From an uncultured Clostridium sp. (GTDB lineage: Bacteria; Bacillota; Clostridia; Clostridiales; Clostridiaceae): DNA of 24,520 nucleotides. The notes under the pieces are model-generated. The model was not told where the DNA came from. It ran no database searches and saw only the letters and a list, made by a program, of their open reading frames with translations. Where the stretch lies: assembly GCA_934746785.1 (NCBI GenBank), contig CAKVFO010000036.1:1-24520 (forward strand), written 5' to 3'. Shown piece by piece: positions 7,607 to 15,210 of this stretch. A program made the position numbers and the translations under genes. Each line of letters starts with the position of its first letter. Within the stretch, counting starts at the first letter, position 1.

Positions 7607-8350
7607 ATGGGAAAAATTGAATTTATGATAAGCAAGCTGCCTGTACTTTTGTCAGCCTTGCCAGAAACCTTAAGTATGCTGTTTATATCTGTATTTATAG
7701 CTTTTGTATTAGGTATGATTCTTACTTGTGGAAAGCTAAGCAAAAATATAGTTTTAAGAGTTCTTTCTAATATATATATTTCATTTATGCGTGGAACTCC
7801 TATGGTTGTTCAATTGCTATTAGCATTTATATTAATTCCTAAAACTTTAAACAGTGCTGGTATAGCCACTAATACATGGGACAATGTTATATTTGCAATA
7901 ATATCCTTTAGTTTAAATGAAGCTGCATTCTTTGCTGAAATATTTAGAGGTGCTTATTTAGATATAGATAAGGGGCAGATTGAAGCTGGTGAAAGCATGT
8001 CAATGACAAAATTTCAAATATTCAGAAGAATCATATTTCCACAAGCAGCAGCAATAGCTCTACCTAATACTATGAATATGACAATTGAACTTATGAAAAA
8101 TACTTCTATAGGAATGGCAATTGGGGTAGTTGATGTTATGGGAATGGCTAAACAGATTTCTTACAATGCTTATGGTGTTGGACAAACAGAGATATTTATT
8201 ATAACAGGAGTTATCTATTGGATTATGGGAATGATTTTAAGTGGAATTTCATCTGCACTTACAGAAAGACTTAATAGGTGTAACAGTCCAATGGTAATAG
8301 AAAAGAAACCTAGAATGTTCTTCTCATTAAGAAGGGGGGAGGCAGCATGA
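7607..8350 (+). CDS. ABC importer permease 1 (HisM/GlnP type)
   Basis: 247 residues with about five transmembrane segments: near residues 15-35 and 55-80, and from 95 onward, ending in a segment around 195-220. The start TLSMLFISVFIAFVLG and the RGTPMVVQLL motif are typical of the polar amino acid permease family. The cytoplasmic EAA loop that docks on the ATPase is EAGESMSMTKFQIFRRIIFPQA (described here by its ends: EAGES to FPQA). AAAGGAGTGGG precedes the ATG. Its stop overlaps the start of permease 2 (ATGA), so the pair is translationally coupled and probably forms a heterodimer. Confidence 0.93.
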   Translation: MGKIEFMISKLPVLLSALPETLSMLFISVFIAFVLGMILTCGKLSKNIVLRVLSNIYISFMRGTPMVVQLLLAFILIPKTLNSAGIATNTWDNVIFAIISFSLNEAAFFAEIFRGAYLDIDKGQIEAGESMSMTKFQIFRRIIFPQAAAIALPNTMNMTIELMKNTSIGMAIGVVDVMGMAKQISYNAYGVGQTEIFIITGVIYWIMGMILSGISSALTERLNRCNSPMVIEKKPRMFFSLRRGEAA

Positions 8351-9060
8351 ATTTTGATTTAAAGTATGTAATAAATAGTTTTGGACCAATTTTAGAAAAG
8401 CTTCCAATAACTTTTTATATGACAATAGCAGCAACTATCTTAGCTCTTGTAGTAGGAATAATATTTGCTGTGTTAATTGAAAGAAAGATCTTCTTCTTAT
8501 CTAAGTTTATTAAGTTTTTTAATTCATTATTGAAAGGTGTACCAGTTTTAATATTCCTTTATGTGTTGTATTATGCAATGCCAGATGTATTAGCAGCTCT
8601 TGGAGATAAAATAGGTTTTTCCTATGATATAAAAAATCCTCCTAAATTGATATTTGGAATATTAGCTTTTGGAGTTACTTATGTACCTTATATGTGTGAA
8701 ATGATAATAACTGCTTATAACACAGTACCAAAAGGTCAGATGGAAGCTTGTGATTCAATGGGATTCACAACTTTCCAAGCTATGAGAAGAATAATAGGAC
8801 CACAGATGATTGTTGCAGCTATACCTATATTCGGCAATCATTTTGTAAATATATTAAAAGCTACATCATTAGCTTATATGGTAACCATCATAGAAATGAT
8901 GGGAGCTGCTAAGAATTTTGCTACAGGTAATCAAAGATTTTTAGAAACCTATATAGCAGCAGCAATTATATATTGGATTATTTGTATTGCTTTCGATAAA
9001 TTATTTGCTTTTATAGAAAACAATACTGGTAAATATAGAAATAAACTAGCACAAGCTTAG
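8347..9060 (+). CDS. ABC importer permease 2 (HisQ/HisM type)
   Basis: 237 residues and about five membrane segments; second half of the transmembrane channel. Family marks are ITFYMTIAATILALVVG near the N-terminus, KGVPVLIFLYVLYY in place of RGTPLLVQ, and an EAA loop beginning MEACDSMGFTTFQ and ending RRIIGPQM. It starts inside the last codons of permease 1 (4-nt overlap). Carrying two different permeases together with one ATPase and one binding protein is the complete set for a type I amino-acid-type importer. Confidence 0.93.
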   Translation: MNFDLKYVINSFGPILEKLPITFYMTIAATILALVVGIIFAVLIERKIFFLSKFIKFFNSLLKGVPVLIFLYVLYYAMPDVLAALGDKIGFSYDIKNPPKLIFGILAFGVTYVPYMCEMIITAYNTVPKGQMEACDSMGFTTFQAMRRIIGPQMIVAAIPIFGNHFVNILKATSLAYMVTIIEMMGAAKNFATGNQRFLETYIAAAIIYWIICIAFDKLFAFIENNTGKYRNKLAQA

Positions 9061-9085
9061 TAAAGTGTCAGGAGGGTGAAATGTT

Positions 9086-10243
9086 ATGAAGGATTTTTTA
9101 TTTAAGATGCCTACAAAAATATTTTTTGGTGAAAATAAGGCTCTTAAAATAGGAGAGATTATAAGTGAATTAGGAATGAAAAAAGTATTTGTTGTGACAG
9201 ATAAGTTTCTAGTGACAACGGATTGTGTTAAAAATCTAGTCAGTAAGTTAGAAAATGAAAAATTTGAAGTGACGGTTTTCACAGAAATAGTGCCAGAGCC
9301 TCCTATAGACGTAGTTGATAAAGCTGCTGATGCCTTAAAAGCACGTGATAGCGATGTAGTCATTGCAGTAGGTGGTGGAAGTACAATAGATATTTCTAAG
9401 GCAATATGCATGCTGAAGAATAATGAGGGCTCAGTAAAAGAATACTTATTTGGAGGAACAAGAAAGGTTAAAAATGCATCATTACCTTTAATTGCAGTTC
9501 CAACAACAGCTGGAAGTGGAAGTGAAGTGACTGCAGCTAGTGTAATTTCTGATGAAGAAAATAATATTAAACTTTCAGTAACTGATGAAAAGATAATACC
9601 AAACATAGCAGTAGTTGATCCTGTGATGCAAAAAGGTATGCCGCCACTTATTACAGCAAGTACAGGAATGGATGCTTTAACTCATGCAATTGAAGCATAT
9701 GTTTCTAAAAATGCATCAATTATAACTGATATGTATGCTGAAACAGCTATAAAGCTTATTGGTAAGAATATATATAAGGCAACCTTTGATCCAGATGATA
9801 TAGAAGGAAGAGAAAATATGGCTATAGCAAGTACATTAGCAGCAACAGCTTTTGCTAATGGAGGGTTAGGAGCTGTACATGGTATATCACAAGCTTTAGG
9901 TGGCGTATCACATATTGCTCATGGTATAGCAAATTCAATGTTTCTTCCTTTAGTAATGGAGAAAAATATGGTTGGTAATCTTGAGAAGTTTAGTAAAATA
10001 GCAAAACTTCTTGGGGAAGACATAGAAGGTTTATCGTTAAGAGATGCAGCTGAAAAATCAGTTGCAAGAGTAAAAGTAATGGCAAAGGATTTAAACATTC
10101 CAAGTAAGCTCAGTGAATTTAATGTAACTGAAGAAGTGTTTGATGAAGTAGTTAAAGGAACTATGGATTATAGGTTATTACCTTTAAATCCAGTAAAAAT
10201 AAATGAAAAAGATGTTTATGACATCTTAGAAAAAGCAATGTAA
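9086..10243 (+). CDS. Iron-containing (group III) alcohol dehydrogenase
   Basis: 385 residues, full length for the family. NAD(P)-dependent interconversion of an alcohol and an aldehyde. N-terminal nucleotide-binding domain with GGGSTID (97-102) and the PTTAGSGSEVT loop (139-149). The C-terminal helical domain carries the metal ligands Asp196, His200, His265 and His279 in DALTHAIEAY, AVHGISQALGG and HIAHGIANS. AGGAGGGTG precedes the ATG. Next to a class-III aminotransferase, a plausible job is reduction of a semialdehyde to a hydroxyacid, as 4-hydroxybutyrate dehydrogenase of the same family does in GABA-fermenting clostridia. That role is inference. The substrate could be another aldehyde. 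Confidence 0.93.
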   Translation: MKDFLFKMPTKIFFGENKALKIGEIISELGMKKVFVVTDKFLVTTDCVKNLVSKLENEKFEVTVFTEIVPEPPIDVVDKAADALKARDSDVVIAVGGGSTIDISKAICMLKNNEGSVKEYLFGGTRKVKNASLPLIAVPTTAGSGSEVTAASVISDEENNIKLSVTDEKIIPNIAVVDPVMQKGMPPLITASTGMDALTHAIEAYVSKNASIITDMYAETAIKLIGKNIYKATFDPDDIEGRENMAIASTLAATAFANGGLGAVHGISQALGGVSHIAHGIANSMFLPLVMEKNMVGNLEKFSKIAKLLGEDIEGLSLRDAAEKSVARVKVMAKDLNIPSKLSEFNVTEEVFDEVVKGTMDYRLLPLNPVKINEKDVYDILEKAM

Positions 10244-10267
10244 TTTTAAAATTAGGGGGTTATGAAG

Positions 10268-11545
10268 ATGAAATTTAAAGATTATGAAAAGTATCTAAGT
10301 CCAGCATTAGCAAAGGCAACAGATTTAATAATGGAGAGTGGTAATGGATGTTATATGACGGATGTTGATGGAAATGAGTATCTTGATTTTGTACAAGGTA
10401 TTGCTGTAAATGCATTAGGTCATTGTCATCCTAGGGTTACTGAAGCAGTTATAGAGCAAACTAAAAAGTTAATGAATGGTTCTTTCAATTTAGTTAATTT
10501 TCCAACAACATTAGAGCTTGCTAAGAGAATATCGGAAGTGACTCCCGGAAATTTAAATTCAATATTCTTTTCAAATGGTGGTGCAGAAGCTAATGATGGG
10601 GCATTAAAGTTAGCTAAGGCATATACAGGGAGACCAGCAATTATAGCTTTTAAAGGATCTTTCCATGGAAGAACTGTAGGAGCAACAACTATTACAGCAT
10701 CTAATTCTAAGTATAGAAAATACTATGAACCAATGATGGGATCAGTTTACTTTGCTCCATATCCATCAAAGGATTTATGTCCTAAAGGCTATGATGAAAA
10801 ACAAAGAACTGAGTTTTGTTTAAATGAATTAGAAAGTTTATTCAAATATATTGTAGCTCCAGAAATGGTTGCAGCAATTATTATGGAACCAGTTCAAGGT
10901 GAAGGTGGATATGTAGTTCCAACAAAAGAATTTGTACAAGCTGTTAGAGATATTTGTACAAAGCATGGAATTCTATTAATATTTGATGAAATTCAATCTG
11001 GTTATGGAAGAACAGGTAAGATGTTTGCAGGTGAAAATTTTGATGTAATTCCTGATATTATGACTTGTGGTAAAGCAATAGCAGGAGGACTTCCAATGAG
11101 TGCTATTATCTCAACACCTGAAATAATGGCAAAATGGAAAGCTGGAATGCATGGAACAACCTTTGGAGGAAATCCAGTTTGTGCAGCAGCAGCCCTTGCA
11201 GTTTTAGATGAATATAAAGAAAGTAACATTTTAGATAATGTTATTGAAATGGGAGCTTACTTAAAAGATAAGTTAGAAGGCTTAAAAGAAAAATATACAT
11301 GTATTTCAGATGTAAGAGGTTTAGGACTTATGCTTGCTATTGAGTTCTCACATGAAGATGGAACTCCGGCAGGTGAAGTATTTGGAAAGGTTAGAGATGA
11401 ATGTTTTAAACATAAACTGTTAACATTAGCTTGTGGAGTTAATAATAACGGAATGAGATTTGCTACTCCTCTAAATGTTAAGAAAGAAGAGATAGATAAA
11501 GGTATTGAAATATTAGATAAGGTTCTTGGTGAAGTTTGGAAGTAG
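10268..11545 (+). CDS. PLP-dependent class-III aminotransferase (GABA/ornithine type)
   Basis: 425 residues from ATG 10268. The GGGGG site at 10255-10259 is 8 nt from this ATG but only 2 nt from the in-frame ATG at 10262. Fold type I enzyme with the omega-aminotransferase layout: FSNGGAEANDGALKLAK (101-117), SFHGRT (131-136), IFDEIQSGYGRTG (238-250) with Asp240 and Gln243 stacking on PLP, the PLP lysine Lys269 in TCGKAIAGGLP, and GTTFGGNP further on. The family moves the distal amino group of GABA, ornithine, beta-alanine or diamines to a keto acid. Pairing with the iron alcohol dehydrogenase upstream suggests aldehyde products. The exact donor is not readable. Confidence 0.93.
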   Translation: MKFKDYEKYLSPALAKATDLIMESGNGCYMTDVDGNEYLDFVQGIAVNALGHCHPRVTEAVIEQTKKLMNGSFNLVNFPTTLELAKRISEVTPGNLNSIFFSNGGAEANDGALKLAKAYTGRPAIIAFKGSFHGRTVGATTITASNSKYRKYYEPMMGSVYFAPYPSKDLCPKGYDEKQRTEFCLNELESLFKYIVAPEMVAAIIMEPVQGEGGYVVPTKEFVQAVRDICTKHGILLIFDEIQSGYGRTGKMFAGENFDVIPDIMTCGKAIAGGLPMSAIISTPEIMAKWKAGMHGTTFGGNPVCAAAALAVLDEYKESNILDNVIEMGAYLKDKLEGLKEKYTCISDVRGLGLMLAIEFSHEDGTPAGEVFGKVRDECFKHKLLTLACGVNNNGMRFATPLNVKKEEIDKGIEILDKVLGEVWK

Positions 11546-11554
11546 GTGAGTTTT

Positions 11555-12544
11555 ATGACAAAGAGAAAGGTTTTATATTATAACATTGATGATAATTTAG
11601 ATTATGAAAATTCACTATTAGAGGAATGGGGAATTGATAATCTTGAACTTGTAGAGGTTAAGGATAAGGAAGGCAAAAAGACTTTTTTAGAATATGCAAA
11701 AGGTTTTGATGGAGTTGTTGTAGAGTATCAACAAATGACAAGAGATATTATAGAAGCACTTCCTGATTTAAAGATAATAACACTTCAAAGCATAGGTTAT
11801 AACAATGTAGATATAGAAGCTGCAACTGAAAATGGAGTATGTGTAACTAATATTCCAGGATTCTGTACAGAAGAGGTAGCCCTTCATACTGTAGGTATGC
11901 TTATAGATTTAGTAAGAAAAATTACTTTCTTAGATAAGTCAGTTAGAAGTGGAAAATGGGATCCTCTTTATGGTTATAAGACTTATAGATTGACAGGTAA
12001 AACTATAGGATTATATTTCTTTGGAAGTATACCAAAAGCTATGGTACCTGTTTTGAAAGCACTAGGATTAAAGATTTTAGTATATGCTCCAACTAAGACA
12101 AAAGAATATTTAGAAGAGTTTGGTGTAGAAAAGGCAGATACTCTTGAAGAGCTTTTAACTAAATCAGATTTTGTATCTTTACATTGTCCATTAATGGAAT
12201 TTACAAAACATTTAATTTCTGAAAAGGAACTTAAGTTAATGAAAGAAGATGCTTACTTAATTAATACAGCTAGAGGGGCTGTAGTTGATGAAAAGGCTTT
12301 GGTTAAGGCTTTAAAAGAAGGATGGATTAAGGGAGCAGCAGTAGATGTTATTGAAGATGAAGATAATGAAAAAAGTGATTTATTTGAATTAGATAATACA
12401 GTAATAACACCACATGCAGCCTTTGTTTCAGAGGATTCATTCTATGATGGAAGAAAGAGGTCTTTAAAACAATTAGTTTTAAGACTTGCAAAGAATGAAG
12501 TACCTGAAAGTTTAGTGAATAAGGATTTAAAAATAGATTTTTAA
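11555..12544 (+). CDS. D-2-hydroxyacid dehydrogenase family protein with altered NAD motif
   Basis: 329 residues from ATG 11555, using AGGTGAG at 11544-11550. The in-frame GTG at 11546 overlaps that site and is less likely. Catalytic-domain residues are present: Arg240 in NTARGAVVDE, Glu267 in AAVDVIE and His287 in TPHAAF, as in enzymes reducing 2-keto acids to D-2-hydroxyacids or in CtBP-like relatives. The nucleotide fold is odd. Where the family has GxGxxG, this protein reads FFGSIP (155-160), keeping only the middle glycine. The acidic residue at the end of the next strand is replaced (VYAPT, 176-180). It may prefer NADP(H), bind cofactor differently, or be a degenerate or regulatory member. 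Operon position suggests keto acid reduction. Confidence 0.88.
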   Translation: MTKRKVLYYNIDDNLDYENSLLEEWGIDNLELVEVKDKEGKKTFLEYAKGFDGVVVEYQQMTRDIIEALPDLKIITLQSIGYNNVDIEAATENGVCVTNIPGFCTEEVALHTVGMLIDLVRKITFLDKSVRSGKWDPLYGYKTYRLTGKTIGLYFFGSIPKAMVPVLKALGLKILVYAPTKTKEYLEEFGVEKADTLEELLTKSDFVSLHCPLMEFTKHLISEKELKLMKEDAYLINTARGAVVDEKALVKALKEGWIKGAAVDVIEDEDNEKSDLFELDNTVITPHAAFVSEDSFYDGRKRSLKQLVLRLAKNEVPESLVNKDLKIDF

Positions 12545-12556
12545 GGGGGAAGAGTC

Positions 12557-12934
12557 ATGAGTATTAAAAGAGAAATAAGTATAGAAAGCTGTGCTTTAGC
12601 ACAAGGACCATATGTACAAGGATTAGTTTACAATGGAATGATTTATGCATCACAAATTGGAATAGATAAGGACGGAAACTTAGTTGAAGGCGGAATTAAG
12701 GCTCAAACTAAACAAATAATGGAGAACTTTAAAGCTATTTTAGAATCTGAAGGTTCATCTATGGATAAGGTAATTCAATGTAATATCTACATTGTAAATA
12801 TGGAAGATGCACCAGCTATGAATGAGGTTTATGCAAGCTATTTTACTAAACCATATCCTTCAAGATGCTGTGTACAAGTAGCCGGAATGTCAGGAGGGGC
12901 TGTTGTAGAAATGTCTCTAACAGCTGCTTTATAG
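12557..12934 (+). CDS. RidA/YjgF family enamine/imine deaminase
   Basis: 125 residues, full length. RidA trimers hydrolyse reactive imines and enamines released by PLP and flavin enzymes. The sequence shows the family pattern GPYVQGLVYNGMIYAS, a TKQIMENFKAIL helix, DKVIQCNIYIVNMED, the carboxylate-binding arginine in PYPSRCCVQVAG, and VEMSLTAAL at the end with the conserved Glu. GGGGGA precedes the ATG. Lying between the dehydrogenase genes and the flavin amine dehydrogenase subunits, it most likely removes the imine made by the latter. Confidence 0.93.
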   Translation: MSIKREISIESCALAQGPYVQGLVYNGMIYASQIGIDKDGNLVEGGIKAQTKQIMENFKAILESEGSSMDKVIQCNIYIVNMEDAPAMNEVYASYFTKPYPSRCCVQVAGMSGGAVVEMSLTAAL

Positions 12935-12955
12935 GAGAAAAGAGGTGCTTAAGTT

Positions 12956-13270
12956 ATGTGTATGAGAGTAGAAAACCATATTGTTTTAGATGTTAAAGAT
13001 AATGCTGAAATGGTTGAAATAACTGTTGATGGTAAGAAGATACTAGCTAAAGAAGGGGAACCAATATTAGCGGCTCTTCTTGCTAAAGGCATAATTGTAA
13101 ATAGATATACATTAAAAAGGAAAGAGCCAAGAGGTCTATTTTGTGGAATAGGACAATGTACAGACTGTGCAATGATTGTTAATGGTACACCTAATGTTAG
13201 GACATGCATTACACCAGTTAAAAAAGGAATGATAATAGAAACTCAAAATGGTCTTGGAAAGGAGGACTAA
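12956..13270 (+). CDS. (2Fe-2S) ferredoxin-like subunit of the amine dehydrogenase
   Basis: 104 residues, a Fer2_4-type plant ferredoxin fold. Cluster ligands are Cys63, Cys68 and Cys71 in CGIGQCTDC plus Cys84 in VRTC. It corresponds to the small HcnA-like or sarcosine-oxidase-alpha N-terminal module that accompanies FAD/NAD subunits in proline, hydroxyproline, opine and sarcosine oxidising complexes. GAGGTG at 12942-12947 sets the start at 12956. The gene ends 2 nt before the FAD/NAD subunit, which argues for equal co-expression. Confidence 0.92.
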   Translation: MCMRVENHIVLDVKDNAEMVEITVDGKKILAKEGEPILAALLAKGIIVNRYTLKRKEPRGLFCGIGQCTDCAMIVNGTPNVRTCITPVKKGMIIETQNGLGKED

Positions 13271-13272
13271 AA

Positions 13273-14406
13273 ATGATTGAAAAGGAAGTTGTAGTTATAG
13301 GAGCAGGACCTGCAGGTCTTGCAGCAAGTATTGAGGCTGCTAAGGCAGGAGCAGAGGTTTTAGTTGTTGATTTAAATATGAAACCAGGAGGACAACTTTT
13401 TAAACAAATTCATAAGTTCTTTGGTTCTTCAGCTCATAGATCAGGAACAAGAGGAATTGATATAGGAAAAGAACTTTTAAAAGAAGCAGAAGATGCAGGA
13501 GTTGAAATATGGCTTGGAAGTGCAGTAATTGGTCTTTTCCCAGGTAATAAAGTAGGAATACAAAAGGGAGCAGATGATGAAAAGAAAAAACTTGTTACTA
13601 TTAAGGCAAAGAAAATTATAGTAGCAACAGGAGCATCAGAAAATGTTGTAAGGTTCAAAGGATGGACAAAACCAGGAGTAATGGGAGCAGGAGCAGCTCA
13701 AACTATGGTCAATGTAAATCATGTTAGACCAGGTAAAAGAGTTGTAATGCTTGGTAGTGGAAATGTTGGTCTTATAGTTTCTTATCAATTAATGCAGGCA
13801 GGATGTGAAGTCGCAGCTTTAGTAGAAGCAGCACCTAAGATTGGTGGTTATGCAGTACATGCAGCTAAGATAAGAAGAGCAGGAGTACCTATTTATATAA
13901 AACATACAATTGTTGAAGTAAAAGGTGATGAAAGAGTAAATGAAGTAATTATAGCTGAGGTTGATGATAAATTTAACCCAATTCCAGGTACAGAGAAATC
14001 TATTGAAGCAGATGTAGTTGCAATAGGTGCAGGTCTTAAACCTTCAGTTGAGTTAACAAGACTTCTTAATTGTAAGTTAACTTTCAATCCTGTATTTGGA
14101 GGATGGATTCCTCTACATAATAAAGATATGGAAACTTCAAATAAAGGAGTTTATGTAGCAGGTGATACTACAGGAGTTGAAGAAGCAAATACAGCTTTAG
14201 AAGAAGGAAAGATAGCTGGAATTTCAGCTGCTCAAAAGCTTGGATACCTAAGTGATGAAGTAGCAGAAAAGTTAAAATCAGAAGCTTGGGAAAGACTTAG
14301 AAGTCTTAGATATGGTCCTTTTGGAGATAGAAGATTTTCAGCTAAAGAAGATATATTAAAAGAATATGAAGAAGCAATAGGTGAACCTATTTGTGAATGT
14401 GTATAG
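13273..14406 (+). CDS. FAD/NAD(P)-binding oxidoreductase subunit
   Basis: 377 residues, cytoplasmic. FAD motif GAGPAG (10-15), NAD(P) motif GSGNVG (161-166), and a second FAD contact VYVAGDTTG near 308-316. This is the pyridine-nucleotide-disulfide type fold without a redox-active CxxxxC, as in HcnB, OoxA and the alpha subunits of archaeal dye-linked proline dehydrogenases. It ends CECV, two cysteines (374, 376) that could contribute to a cluster contact. In this complex it would pass electrons from the amine-oxidising subunit to NAD+. Its end overlaps no real gene; the next start is at 14421. Confidence 0.92.
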   Translation: MIEKEVVVIGAGPAGLAASIEAAKAGAEVLVVDLNMKPGGQLFKQIHKFFGSSAHRSGTRGIDIGKELLKEAEDAGVEIWLGSAVIGLFPGNKVGIQKGADDEKKKLVTIKAKKIIVATGASENVVRFKGWTKPGVMGAGAAQTMVNVNHVRPGKRVVMLGSGNVGLIVSYQLMQAGCEVAALVEAAPKIGGYAVHAAKIRRAGVPIYIKHTIVEVKGDERVNEVIIAEVDDKFNPIPGTEKSIEADVVAIGAGLKPSVELTRLLNCKLTFNPVFGGWIPLHNKDMETSNKGVYVAGDTTGVEEANTALEEGKIAGISAAQKLGYLSDEVAEKLKSEAWERLRSLRYGPFGDRRFSAKEDILKEYEEAIGEPICECV

Positions 14407-14420
14407 GAGGGGGAGTAAGT

Positions 14421-14921
14421 ATGGCTTTAATTAATACAGGATATTTAGAATATGATGAACTTAAGTCTATTCAAAGTGTTCCAGATGAAGATAGATATAG
14501 TAAAGGACCAGTTGCAGTAATTGAGTGTGTTCAGGAAATTCCATGTAATCCATGCGAAGCTTCCTGTATGAGAAAGGCAATAAAGATAGGTGAACCAATA
14601 ACTAATTTACCTAAAGTAGATTTTGAAAAGTGTGTTGGATGTGGTGTATGTGTAGCTAAGTGTTCAGGAATGGCAATCTTTATAATAGATAAAACCTATT
14701 CGGAAACTACAGCAACAGTTGCATTTCCATATGAATATTATCCACTACCAGAAAAGGATCAAGTAGTAGATGCTGTGGATAGAAAAGGTCAAGCTGTGTG
14801 CAAAGGTAAAGTTGTTAGAGTTTTAAATCCAGCAAGCTTTGATCATACACCAGTAATAACTATAGAAATACCAAAAGAATATGCTGATGAAGTTCGCAGC
14901 ATGAAGAGGGAGGCGCTTTAA
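14421..14921 (+). CDS. Iron-sulfur (4Fe-4S) subunit of the amine dehydrogenase
   Basis: 166 residues from ATG 14421, preceded by AGGAGGGGG at 14405-14413. An in-frame upstream ATG at 14397 would overlap the previous gene. Two cysteine sets are seen: Cys36, 42, 45 and 49 (CVQEIPCNPCEASC) and Cys71, 74, 77 and 81 (CVGCGVCVAKC), enough for two [4Fe-4S] clusters. The C-terminal half (about 95-166) has no cysteine cluster and looks like an added beta domain. Such a separate polypeptide is not part of the simple HcnABC or OoxAB sets, and resembles the extra ferredoxin subunits of anaerobic and archaeal proline dehydrogenase complexes. Confidence 0.9.
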   Translation: MALINTGYLEYDELKSIQSVPDEDRYSKGPVAVIECVQEIPCNPCEASCMRKAIKIGEPITNLPKVDFEKCVGCGVCVAKCSGMAIFIIDKTYSETTATVAFPYEYYPLPEKDQVVDAVDRKGQAVCKGKVVRVLNPASFDHTPVITIEIPKEYADEVRSMKREAL

Positions 14922-14922
14922 G

Positions 14923-15210
14923 ATGAGTGAAAAGTTCTTTGATGATGACATGATTGTTTGTAGATGTGAAGAAGTAACATTAGGAGAAATTAAAGAAGCC
15001 ATAAGAGAAGGTGCAAGAGATGTTACTGGTGTAAAGAGACGTGTTCGTGCAGGAATGGGATTATGCCAAGGCAGAACTTGTGAAAAGTTAGTTCAGCAAG
15101 TTTTATGTCAAGAACTTGGAATAAGTCCAAAGGAAACAGGAACATCAACAGCAAGACCACCAGTAAGACCAATGTCTTTTGGTGAATTAGCAAAGGGGGT
15201 AGTAGAATGA
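14923..15210 (+). CDS. BFD-like (2Fe-2S) subunit
   Basis: 95 residues. A bacterioferredoxin-like [2Fe-2S] domain with ligands Cys13 and Cys15 (CRC) and Cys48 and Cys53 (CQGRTC). The tail RPPVRPMSFGELA is typical of the C-terminus of opine and sarcosine oxidase alpha chains. The module that is usually fused to the FAD/NAD subunit is therefore a separate gene here. The ribosome site GGGAGG lies inside the end of the preceding gene, and the stop overlaps the ATG of the next gene (ATGA), indicating coupled translation. Confidence 0.92.
   Translation: MSEKFFDDDMIVCRCEEVTLGEIKEAIREGARDVTGVKRRVRAGMGLCQGRTCEKLVQQVLCQELGISPKETGTSTARPPVRPMSFGELAKGVVE

Noticed and set aside
9046..9606. Long minus-strand open frame (186 codons) opposite the iron alcohol dehydrogenase
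   Set aside because: Composition mirrors the sense codons of GGGSTID and neighbouring motifs. There is no ribosome site and no domain, so it is a shadow of the real gene.
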